Below, piece after piece: positions 43,657 through 53,053 of a stretch of 64,000 bases of DNA. The position numbers were made by a program, and so were the translations under genes. Every line of letters starts with the position of its first letter. Position 1 is the first letter of the stretch. Source of the DNA: Nocardia sp. NRRL S-836 (GTDB lineage Bacteria > Actinomycetota > Actinomycetes > Mycobacteriales > Pseudonocardiaceae); the NCBI RefSeq assembly GCF_001279525.1, contig NZ_LGDY01000120.1:28183-92182 (forward strand), written 5' to 3'. Below the pieces are notes generated by a model, which saw nothing but the letters and a program-made list of their open reading frames with translations, was not told where the DNA came from and made no database searches.

Positions 43657-43839
43657 ACGGCGGTTGCGTTGCGGGGCGGGTTTGGTCCCTGCGTCTGTTG
43701 CCTTGGCGCAGGGGTTGGGTTGCGTCCGTTGTCTGTCACCTTGACACCGGGGTTGCTCAGGCACGTGAGCGATCACCTTGGGTGGGTGGTCTTGCAGGCA
43801 GGGACGACGTTCGGGGTTCATCGCCGCTTCGCGACGATA

Positions 43840-43978
43840 GCGATTGGGGCTTGACTTCGAGCCTCTAGCGGGGCGATGAGTCGGGGGCGATGAGTCGGCC
43901 TCAAAAGGCCGGGCGTAAAGAGCCCGGCCGATCCGGAACCAGGGTATCGCCCCGCCCTCAAAGTCAAGCCCCAATCGC
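43840..43978. repeat. Long inverted-repeat element with nested hairpins
   Basis: The outer arms are 22 nt (left GCGATTGGGGCTTGACTT... from 43840, right ending AAGTCAAGCCCCAATCGC at 43978) with a single mismatch. The stem resumes with GCGGGGCGAT (43868-43877) against ATCGCCCCGC (43946-43955). Inside lie a direct repeat of CGATGAGTCGG and two hairpins, GGCCT-CAAA-AGGCC and GCCGGGC-GTAAAGA-GCCCGGC. Both strands could fold the same cruciform-like structure. Confidence 0.75.
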
Positions 43979-44026
43979 AAGACCACGGGCTTGATACCGC
44001 TACCGATCGAGGGAAGGTAGATACGC

Positions 44027-44093
44027 CTCGCTTCGCTCGATAGGCGTCCAACTGCCTGAAGTCCGGGCGGAACGTCTCGCTTCGCTCGATAGG
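44027..44093. repeat. Pair of 18-nt direct repeats
   Basis: CTCGCTTCGCTCGATAGG occurs identically at 44027-44044 and 44076-44093, a 49-bp period. The core CTTCGCTCG is itself a small palindromic-type motif frequent in high-GC extragenic repeats. Purpose unknown. Confidence 0.7.
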
Positions 44094-44320
44094 GCTTGCC
44101 TGAGGCCTGCTGTCTTGCTGTCGTGTCGCTGAGATGGGCTGCCTGTGCGTCTGTCCATTGTGGACTGAGTATCTCGGGGTGTTGCTCATCGTGAGGTTGG
44201 CGGATGCGGTGGGTGACCTCTGGGGTCGGATGCCGATCTGGTTCGCCGCGTAAATCGCCCTCTGGGGTGAGATGTCGGCTGACAACACCCATTGCGGCGT
44301 GGGACGGCCATGATCTCCCG

Positions 44321-44752
44321 GTGGACGTCGAGACCCACCTCGCCGCGGTGGAGCAGGCGCTGATCGCTATGCGGCGCAGCCAGTCACGCAGGGCGCTCGC
44401 CGAGTTGGCCGTACCGGCCTTCGAGGTGCTGGACGTGATCGAGGCGGCGGAGCGGAGTGGAGTGCAGGCAACGGTTTCCGGGGTGGCGGCCGCGTTGCAC
44501 GTCGATCAGCCCCGGGCCAGCAAGCTCGTCACCAGTGCGGTTGACGCCGGGTTGGTGGCGCGGGTTGCGGACAAGGCGGATGGGCGGCGGGTGTTGCTCG
44601 TGCGCACGCCTCGGGGGCGGGCTACCAGTGCCGAGTTGCACCGGGCGCGGCAGGCAGCGTGTGCGGCGGCGATGGCGGACTGGACTGATGAGGAACGGGT
44701 GGCGTTCGCCGGGTTGCTGACGCGTTTCGTCGCGGTCTTCGGCGCGCGATAA
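44321..44752 (+). CDS. MarR-family transcriptional regulator
   Basis: A 143-residue winged-helix regulator with VETHLAAVEQALIAMRRSQ, then the HTH VSGVAAALHVDQPRASKLVTSAVDAGLV and the beta wing VADKADGRRVLLVRTPRG. GTG 44321 gives the normal MarR length; no ribosome site is visible and CATGAT lies 6 nt upstream, so it may be leaderless. Target unknown. The MmcQ-like gene begins 7 nt after its stop and is probably co-transcribed. Confidence 0.85.
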   Translation: MDVETHLAAVEQALIAMRRSQSRRALAELAVPAFEVLDVIEAAERSGVQATVSGVAAALHVDQPRASKLVTSAVDAGLVARVADKADGRRVLLVRTPRGRATSAELHRARQAACAAAMADWTDEERVAFAGLLTRFVAVFGAR

Positions 44753-44759
44753 TCACGTC

Positions 44760-45107
44760 GTGACGATGGACGAGCTGATCGCCTACTGCGCCGCCAAGCC
44801 CGGCGCGGAGGAGACGTACCCGTGGGGTGAGGCCGAGCTCGTCTGCAAGGTGGGCGGCAAGGCGTTCGCGTTCATCGGGCTCGACGTCAACACCGTCGGG
44901 CTCAAGTGTGGTGCCGATGCCGAGGGTGCGGCGGTGTGGCGGGAGCGCTTTCCCGAGGACATCACGGCCAGCGGCTACATCGGGCGGTACGGGTGGAACA
45001 CCATCGCGCTCAAGGGAGCGGTGCCCGACGACGACCTGCTGGAGCTGGTGGACGTGTCCTACGAGGCCGTCGTCGCACGGTTGCCGAAGCGCAAGCGGCC
45101 GGACTAG
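44760..45107 (+). CDS. MmcQ/YjbR family protein
   Basis: A 115-residue DNA-binding-like CyaY/YjbR-fold protein: ELIAYCAAKPGAEETYPWGE, KVGGKAFAFIGL, SGYIGRYGWNTIAL, LLELVDVSYEAVVARLPKR. Family members are small cytoplasmic proteins with weak DNA binding and no established role. GTG 44760 directly follows the MarR gene. It meets the opposing VOC gene with a 4-nt overlap. Confidence 0.85.
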   Translation: MTMDELIAYCAAKPGAEETYPWGEAELVCKVGGKAFAFIGLDVNTVGLKCGADAEGAAVWRERFPEDITASGYIGRYGWNTIALKGAVPDDDLLELVDVSYEAVVARLPKRKRPD

Positions 45108-45499
45108 AAGTCCGTTGCGCCACGGGGTTCCGGTTGCAGGATGCCGAAGATGTTGCCCTCGGTGTCCCGGTAGTACGCGAGAAGGCCGACGCCGGGCACC
45201 TTGTCCTTGGGCAGTGCGACCGTGCCGCCGTTGACCTCGATGGCCGCGATCGTGGCGTCGACGTCGATCACGCTGGTGGTCATCACGTAGCCGCTGACGG
45301 GTGCGTCGGGGGCCGGGTCGGGGCCGCGGCGCGGCAGCAGGCCGCCGTTCACGCCGGGCTGGTCGTCGTCGCCGGTGGTGATGGTCCAGTAGGGGATGTC
45401 GCCCCACTGTTCGATCTTCCAGCCGAAGACGGCCGAGTAGAAGGTCCTCGCCCGCTCGGGATCTGCGGCGTGGATCTCGAAGTGCACAGGACGTGACAT
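45104..45499 (-). CDS. VOC/glyoxalase-fold protein
   Basis: A 131-residue vicinal-oxygen-chelate protein with two beta-alpha-beta units: FEIHAADPERARTFYSAVFGW and IDVDATIAAIEVNGGTV, ending YYRDTEGNIFGIL. Metal-ligand positions (His near 7, Glu in DTEGNIFGI) are present. Such proteins include antibiotic-sequestering and isomerase forms; the exact role is unknown. Start ATG 45499, divergent from a second VOC gene. Confidence 0.84.
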   Translation of the reverse strand: MSRPVHFEIHAADPERARTFYSAVFGWKIEQWGDIPYWTITTGDDDQPGVNGGLLPRRGPDPAPDAPVSGYVMTTSVIDVDATIAAIEVNGGTVALPKDKVPGVGLLAYYRDTEGNIFGILQPEPRGATDF

Positions 45500-45555
45500 G
45501 CCAGGGCACGCTACTCCGGACAGTGGTTGTCCGCATTCGGTTCTACGGTTGCGTC

Positions 45556-45960
45556 ATGGCAATCGGAATTCAGGTGACGATGGACGCGGCGGACCCGGCG
45601 AAGCTGGCGGAGTTCTGGGCGGAGGCCCTCGGCTACGTGGTGCAGCCGCCGCCTCCCGGGTTCGACACCTGGGACGCTTTCGCTGAGGCGAACAACATCC
45701 CGCCGGAGCGGCGCAACGATTACTCGGCGATCGTCGACCCGGACGGCGCGGGGCCGCGGTTCTTCTTCCAGCGCGTGCCGGAGGGCAAGACGGCCAAGAA
45801 CCGCGTCCACCTCGACGTGAACGCGGGTCTTGAGGCCGTCGAGCGGCTCGTTGCCCTGGGGGCCACCAAGGTCGAGGAGTTCGACCAGGGCCGGATGGGG
45901 CACTGGGTCGTCATGCTCGACCCGGAGGGCAACGAGTTCTGCCTGCAGGGCAAGCACTAG
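45556..45960 (+). CDS. VOC/glyoxalase-fold protein
   Basis: A 134-residue VOC protein: IQVTMDAADPAKLAEFWAEALGY, FFFQRVPEGKTAKNRVHLDV, VERLVALGATKVEEF, WVVMLDPEGNEFCLQ. This glyoxalase-like type is very common in actinobacteria; the substrate is unknown. ATG 45556. It is divergent from the other VOC gene and overlaps the convergent ABC permease gene by 4 nt. Confidence 0.86.
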   Translation: MAIGIQVTMDAADPAKLAEFWAEALGYVVQPPPPGFDTWDAFAEANNIPPERRNDYSAIVDPDGAGPRFFFQRVPEGKTAKNRVHLDVNAGLEAVERLVALGATKVEEFDQGRMGHWVVMLDPEGNEFCLQGKH

Positions 45961-46880
45961 CTGGTGATGTCCCTGGTGACGAACCGGCGCGCCGCGAGCA
46001 ACGTGAACACGCCGCCGTAGACGAGCGCGGAGAACACGCCGCGGGTCATCTCCGACCAGTCCACATCGGTCGAGAGCAGGTCGGCCCACGCCATCGCGTA
46101 GTGCGTCGGCAGGTAGTTGCGCAGGTCCCCGAGCGGTTCGATCTGGTCGAGGATCTGCGACAGGATCGACACGAGCACCGTGCCACCGACCGCGCCCAGC
46201 GGCGCGTCGGTGGACACGGACAGGAACAGCGCCAGGCCCGCCACCCAGAACAGGTTGATCGCGATGTAGCAGACCGCGAGCCCCATGCCGAGCACGCCGT
46301 CGGCGAACGGCGCCGCCTCACCGGTCGGGCTCACCACCTCGCCCGCGCCGTACCAGAGGACACCGACGCCCAGTGCGACCGCCGGCAGCAGCGCGAGGGC
46401 GAAGACGCTCAGGATGCCGCTGCTGAGGGCTTTCTGGCGCAGCAGCCGGTGCCGCGGGATCGGTGCGGCCAGCAGGTACTTGAGGCTCGACCACGACGAC
46501 TCGGACGCGATCGTGTCGCCGAAGAACAGCGCCACGATCATCGGCAGCAGGAAGCTGCCGCTCACGAACAGCGTGAGCACCACGAAGTTGATGCCGCTGG
46601 CCGTGGCGAGGTCGACGAAGCCGCCGGAGCGGCGGTTCTGGCTCTCGCCGAGCTCGAAGCTCAGCGCCAGGATGAACGGCAGCAGCACCAGGAAGCCCAG
46701 CACGAGCTGGGTGCGGCGGCGCTTGAGCTGGCGTTGCAGCTCCACGCTGATCCGCAGGGTCCTGCGGGCCCGGTAGCCCCGTGAGGAGCCGTCTTCGGCC
46801 ACCTCGGTGTGCTGCCCGGCAGCGGCCTCGGTGAGGTCGCTGATCGCTCCGGGGTCGGTGTGGACGCCGTTCTCGCTCAC
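45957..46880 (-). CDS. ABC-2-type exporter permease
   Basis: This 307-residue permease has about six transmembrane helices (LVLGFLVLLPFILALSFELG; FVVLTLFVSGSFLLPMIVALFF; GILSVFALALLPAVALGVGVLWY; GLAVCYIAINLFWVAGLALFL). The cytosolic loop SSWSSLKYLLAAPIPRHRLLRQKAL is typical of ABC-2 permeases. The N-terminal 40 residues are hydrophilic. GTG 46880 has AGGAGG upstream and overlaps the stop of the 11-residue-repeat ORF. It is the last gene of the exporter operon, with the hydrolase-ATPase fusion as its energy subunit. Confidence 0.88.
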   Translation of the reverse strand: MSENGVHTDPGAISDLTEAAAGQHTEVAEDGSSRGYRARRTLRISVELQRQLKRRRTQLVLGFLVLLPFILALSFELGESQNRRSGGFVDLATASGINFVVLTLFVSGSFLLPMIVALFFGDTIASESSWSSLKYLLAAPIPRHRLLRQKALSSGILSVFALALLPAVALGVGVLWYGAGEVVSPTGEAAPFADGVLGMGLAVCYIAINLFWVAGLALFLSVSTDAPLGAVGGTVLVSILSQILDQIEPLGDLRNYLPTHYAMAWADLLSTDVDWSEMTRGVFSALVYGGVFTLLAARRFVTRDITS

Positions 46881-47308
46881 CGGTCCACCTCCTCGTGCCC
46901 ACCGGGCTGGTCGGTGCCGGCCGGGGTCTGCTGGCCGGGCTGGTCGTTGCCCGACAGGGCCCGCGCGCAGGGCTGGTCGGTGGCGGCCGTGGTCCGCCCA
47001 CCGGGCTGGTCGCTGCCAGCTGGGGCCTGTGCGCCGGGCTGCTCGGTGCCGGCCGCGGCCCGCGCGCCGAAATTGTCGGTGTCAGCTGGGATAATTGAGT
47101 CAAGGGGACCCCCTTCGCGCGCGAGCGACGTGCGCTCGCACGAGGAGGGGACGCCTGCGGGAGCGTGCGGTCCGGACGCCGTGCGACTCGGGGTGGCGTT
47201 CGCGCCCGGCCGGGAGCGGTTGGCGCTGGCGAGTGAACGTGCGCTCGTGCCGGTGCCGGAGACCAGCCTGGTGCGGGTGCGGCTCGCCAGTGGGCGTTCG
47301 GGGGTCAT
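46877..47308 (-). CDS. Low-complexity protein with six 11-residue repeats
   Basis: A 143-residue hydrophilic Pro/Gly/Thr/Gln-rich protein, probably disordered, with no membrane segment. Its C-terminal half is six units of 11 residues: ADTDNFGARAA, AGTEQPGAQAP, AGSDQPGGRTT, AATDQPCARAL, SGNDQPGQQTP, AGTDQPGGHEE. The N-terminal half is Arg/Ser/Thr-rich. ATG 47308 overlaps the upstream stop (ATGA) and has GGAG 8 nt before it; its own stop overlaps the permease start (GTGA). The coupled overlaps and ribosome sites argue for real translation. No known family is recognised. Confidence 0.6.
   Translation of the reverse strand: MTPERPLASRTRTRLVSGTGTSARSLASANRSRPGANATPSRTASGPHAPAGVPSSCERTSLAREGGPLDSIIPADTDNFGARAAAGTEQPGAQAPAGSDQPGGRTTAATDQPCARALSGNDQPGQQTPAGTDQPGGHEEVDR
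46904..47101. repeat. 33-bp tandem repeat, six units
   Basis: Units of exactly 33 bp begin GGGCTGGTCG at 46904, 46937, 46970, 47003 and 47036, with a diverged sixth at 47069. They encode the 11-residue repeats of the reverse-strand ORF at 46877-47308 and stay in frame throughout. Confidence 0.85.
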
Positions 47309-47572
47309 ACGGCACGCTCCTGCTCGTCGGCGGTCTCGGTGAGGTCGCCGGCCACGTCGAGACCGGCCGCGTTGACACGGGCCGTATGGAGACCGACCGC
47401 GTCGAGACCGGCCGCGTTGAGACGGGCCGTATCGAGACCGACCGCGTCGAGACCGGCCACGTCGAGACCGGCTGCGTCGAGACCGACCGCGTCGAGACCG
47501 GCTTCGGCCAGCACCTCGAGCGAGGCCGGGTCCGGGGCGTCTGCCGTGGCGGACGCCGCTGCCATCAGGAAG

Positions 47573-47580
<8 letters not shown>
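47305..47580 (-). CDS. Small pentapeptide-repeat-like protein
   Basis: A 91-residue protein. After a short head (VNDFLMAAASATADAPDPAS) come ten or more five-residue units: AGLDA, VGLDA, AGLDV, AGLDA, VGLDT, ARLNA, AGLDA, VGLHT, ARVNA, AGLDV. The Leu at the third place and D/N at the fourth make it resemble, but not exactly match, the A(D/N)LXX pentapeptide repeat that forms a quadrilateral beta-helix. The end is TETADEQERAV. GTG 47580 has GGAG 7 nt upstream and overlaps the 3' end of the ATPase gene; the stop overlaps the next start. Role unknown; an adaptor between ATPase and permease is speculation. Confidence 0.6.
47356..47513. repeat. 15-bp tandem repeat with 45-bp higher-order copies
   Basis: About ten units of the form GTCGAGACCGGCCGC run in phase with the codons of the pentapeptide-like ORF. 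Positions 47356-47400 and 47401-47445 are 45-bp copies differing at only two bases, so the array grew recently by slippage or unequal exchange. Confidence 0.85.
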
Positions 47581-50416
<2,836 letters not shown>

Positions 50417-50762
50417 AGCGACGACGATATGCGAGTTCTGCTGAGAACGGCTGGTCGGGATCCGGTGCCGGTCTCAGCGAGAGTCGATCTTCAGCCGTCC
50501 TTCAGGTTCCCTCCGGTACGCCACGGAACGTATTCCCCTGACGCCTGTTCGCGTGGGTCTACTCACCCTGTGTGGCGCTAACCGCCCTTCGTGCCGCACA
50601 ATATTGGCGCAGCATGGAGGGGAGTACTCCCTAAGCGGCGGTGTCGTCAGTACGGAGTCCAGCGTCGGGCTCCCGGTGCCGTCGGTCGTTCGAGAGATCA
50701 TCTCGGCGGCGGAGGAGACCTCCGGGTCATTTGGCGTGCGCTGAGATCCCGGAGGTTGAGTT
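50417..50762 (+). other. 346-bp leader region of the TerC gene
   Basis: No gene is seen. The 3' third holds the riboswitch-like structure (50616-50723) and then a GGAGG ribosome site at 50751-50755. The 5' two thirds must carry promoters for both the divergent exporter operon and TerC; no confident -10/-35 pair was found. Confidence 0.6.
50616..50723 (+). ncRNA. Probable yybP-ykoY (Mn2+) riboswitch
   Basis: P1 is GGAGG (50616-50620) with CCTCC (50719-50723). The 5' strand continues GGAGTA, the conserved L1 loop of the family, then GTGTCGTCAGTACGGAG, like the GUCGUCAAU segment. A hairpin GGAG...CTCC, then CCCGGTGCCGTCGGT (compare ACCGGCUUUGUUGAC), then the hairpin CGAGA...TCTCG, and finally GGAGGAGACCTCC, like the AAGACCUUU close. 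The family controls TerC/Alx-type and Mn exporter genes, and a TerC gene starts 40 nt downstream. Alignment was done by eye from the remembered L. lactis example. Confidence 0.75.
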
Positions 50763-51761
50763 GTGAACGTCCCCGCATGGATGTGGATCGCGACGATCGT
50801 AGGTCTGCTCGTCCTGCTCGCTGTCGACCTCGTCATCGTCGATCGGAAACCCCATGAGGTGACGATCGGTGAAGCCGCCCGGTGGGTGGTCTTCTACGTG
50901 GCCATGGCTGCCCTCTTCGGCGCCGGCATCTGGTACTTCTCCGGTGGTCAGTACGCGACGGAGTTCTTCGCGGGGTACATCACCGAGTACTCCCTGAGCG
51001 TCGACAACCTGTTCATCTTCTTGATCATCATGACGACGTTCAAGGTGCCCGCGATCCACCAGCACAAGGTGCTGCTGATCGGCATCCTGCTCGCGCTCGT
51101 CATGCGCGGCATCTTCATCGCACTCGGCGCGGCGCTCATCGCGAAGTTCAGCTGGGTCTTCTTCATCTTCGGCGCGTTCCTCATCTACACCGGCTGGCAG
51201 CTGGCGAGGGACAACCACGACGACGAGGAGGAGTTCAAGGAGAACCTCATGCTCCGCATGGTGCGCAAGGTTTTCCCGGTCACGAACGAGTTCCACGACG
51301 CCAAGTCGTTCATCAAGATCGACGGCAAGCGCTACGTGACCCCGATGTTCATCGTGATGGTCGCGATCGGCTCCACCGACCTGCTCTTCGCGCTCGACTC
51401 GATCCCCGCGATCTTCGGCCTCACCAAGGAGCCGTTCCTGGTGTTCACGGCCAACGCCTTCGCGCTGATGGGCCTGCGCCAGCTGTACTTCCTGCTCGGT
51501 GGCCTGCTCGCGAAGCTCGTCTACCTGTCGATCGGCCTGTCGGTGATCCTCGGCTTCATCGGCGTGAAGCTGATCCTGGAGGCGCTGCACACGAACACCC
51601 TGCCGTTCCTCAACGGCGGCGAGCCGTTCCACGTGCCCACGATCGGCATCGAGGTCTCGCTGTCGGTGATCATCGGCGTGCTGGCGATCACGACGATCGC
51701 CAGCCTGCTCAAGGTGAAGCGCCACCCGGAAGCCGCCAAGCACGTCGGTGCGGACCACTAG
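50763..51761 (+). CDS. TerC/Alx-family integral membrane protein
   Basis: This 332-residue membrane protein has seven to nine helices. The family-defining acidic motifs are both present: EYSLSVDNLFIFLIIM (about 77-92) and GSTDLLFALDSIPAIFGLT (about 202-220). TerC/Alx proteins export or handle Mn2+ and help metallate exported proteins. A charged loop NHDDEEEFKEN is typical. GTG 50763 has GGAGG 7 nt upstream. A probable Mn2+ riboswitch in the leader supports a manganese role. Confidence 0.92.
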   Translation: MNVPAWMWIATIVGLLVLLAVDLVIVDRKPHEVTIGEAARWVVFYVAMAALFGAGIWYFSGGQYATEFFAGYITEYSLSVDNLFIFLIIMTTFKVPAIHQHKVLLIGILLALVMRGIFIALGAALIAKFSWVFFIFGAFLIYTGWQLARDNHDDEEEFKENLMLRMVRKVFPVTNEFHDAKSFIKIDGKRYVTPMFIVMVAIGSTDLLFALDSIPAIFGLTKEPFLVFTANAFALMGLRQLYFLLGGLLAKLVYLSIGLSVILGFIGVKLILEALHTNTLPFLNGGEPFHVPTIGIEVSLSVIIGVLAITTIASLLKVKRHPEAAKHVGADH

Positions 51762-52964
51762 CTAGCCCACGGGGACGCCGTTCTGGTAGACGGCGCGGAC
51801 GGCCTGCTTCAGCGTTCCGGCCTTCACGTGCTGCTCGGCGTCCCCCTCCACGAGAACCAGATCGGCGAGCTTGCCCGGTGCGAGCTCGCCGAGCTCGTTC
51901 TCCAGGCGCAGCAACGCCGCCGCGGACCGCGTGGTGGCGTGCAGCGCCTCGGCGGGCGTCATGCCGTACTCGGTCATCAGGGTCAGCTCGGTGAGGTTGT
52001 CGCCGTGCGGCCCCACGCCCGAGTCGGTGCCCATCGCGATCTTCACGCCCGCCTGGTGCGCCTTCTGGAACGACTGGAAGTGCTGCGCCACCACCATCTT
52101 CGCCTTCTCCATGATCACGTCGGAGATCGCGACACCCTTGGCGGCCTGGTCGAGCACCATCCGCGGGGCCATCAGCGTGGGCACGAGCCAGGTGCCGTTC
52201 TTGATCATTTCCTCGACGCCCTCGTCGGTGAGGAAGACGCCGTGCTCGATGGACCGCACGCCGTTGCGCACGGCGGTGAGGATGCCGTCGCCGCTCATCG
52301 CGTGCGACATCACCGCGATGCCGGCGGCGTTGGCCTCCTGCACGATCATCGCGATCTCGTCGTCGCGGAAGTGCGCGTGCCGCGGGTTGCTGCGCGGTGA
52401 CATCACACCGCCGCTGGACGCGATCTTGATGATGTCCGCGCCGTGGCGGACCAGCGTGCGGATGACCTTGCGCAGCTCCTCCGGCCCGTCCGCGACGGTG
52501 TCGGGCAGGCCGGGGTGCAGCGGCGGGCTGACGTGCGCCCCGCACTGCATCCAGTCGTCGTTGTGACCGCCGGTCTGCGACACCATGTTGATCGCGATCT
52601 GCATGCGCGGCCCGGTGATGAGCCCCCTGCGCACCGCCTCCGCGACACCGAGGTCGGCGCCGAGCGCGTCGCGGACGGTCGTGATGCCGCAGTCGAGCGT
52701 GGCGCGCATGTTGCCGATGGCCTGGTAGAAGGGCAGCGAGAACGGCGTGTTCAGGTCGCGGACCAGGTCGGCGCCGCTGAACATGAAGTGCACGTGGCAG
52801 TCGAACAGCCCCGGCAGGAGCGTGTGGCCGGTGGCGTCGACCCTGGTGTCGCCGTCGAGGTCGGTTCCCACGTCGACGATGCGGTCGCCCTCGACCACCA
52901 CGTCGCCTGGCTCGGTCGTTGTGCCGGTGAAGACCCGTCCACCGGAGAACACGATGCGCGTCAT
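51762..52964 (-). CDS. Amidohydrolase, Xaa-Pro dipeptidase/imidazolonepropionase-like
   Basis: A 400-residue metal-dependent hydrolase. The HxH motif is GLFDCHVHFMFSGADL (about 55-66), the carbamylated-Lys region ADIIKIASSGGVMS (about 185-195), the metal His residues VMSHAMS and SIEHGVFL, and the Asp GTDSGVGPHGDN. The GGHNDDWM and SGGVMS stretches match the group that hydrolyses N-acyl or Xaa-Pro dipeptides. Start ATG 52964. The next gene, divergent, is an S9 peptidase, so peptide turnover is a shared theme. Its stop is 1 nt from the TerC stop. Confidence 0.88.
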   Translation of the reverse strand: MTRIVFSGGRVFTGTTTEPGDVVVEGDRIVDVGTDLDGDTRVDATGHTLLPGLFDCHVHFMFSGADLVRDLNTPFSLPFYQAIGNMRATLDCGITTVRDALGADLGVAEAVRRGLITGPRMQIAINMVSQTGGHNDDWMQCGAHVSPPLHPGLPDTVADGPEELRKVIRTLVRHGADIIKIASSGGVMSPRSNPRHAHFRDDEIAMIVQEANAAGIAVMSHAMSGDGILTAVRNGVRSIEHGVFLTDEGVEEMIKNGTWLVPTLMAPRMVLDQAAKGVAISDVIMEKAKMVVAQHFQSFQKAHQAGVKIAMGTDSGVGPHGDNLTELTLMTEYGMTPAEALHATTRSAAALLRLENELGELAPGKLADLVLVEGDAEQHVKAGTLKQAVRAVYQNGVPVG

Positions 52965-53053
52965 ACGCGGAAATCTATGTGGCGAGTCAATTTTTGTGAT
53001 CGGTCAACAAAACGTTGTGAGCGTTGCTAACGAAACCTGTTACCGTCCGTGCC

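Larger units (their letters stand above)
43657..44320. other. Gene-free structured region of 664 bp
   Basis: No convincing gene lies between uvrB and the MarR gene. Contents: a small hairpin CCCTGCG...CGCAGGG near 43687-43713; the long inverted element at 43840-43978; an 18-nt direct repeat at 44027 and 44076; and stop-rich AT-poor sequence. Codon-like GC3 periodicity is not apparent. Candidate roles are repeated extragenic element, structured RNA or small mobile-element remnant. Confidence 0.6.

Noticed and set aside
41467..44292. A 941-codon open frame antisense to uvrB
   Set aside because: Shadow of uvrB; all helicase motifs are on the plus strand.
46904..47513. Tandem repeats considered as a CRISPR array
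   Set aside because: The 15-bp and 33-bp units are contiguous without unique spacers and are in codon phase; no cas genes are present.
53013..53053. Standard -35/-10 promoter before the S9 peptidase
   Set aside because: TTGCTA and TTGTGA lie 11 and 20 bp from TACCGT, both outside normal spacing; only the leaderless -10 reading remains plausible.
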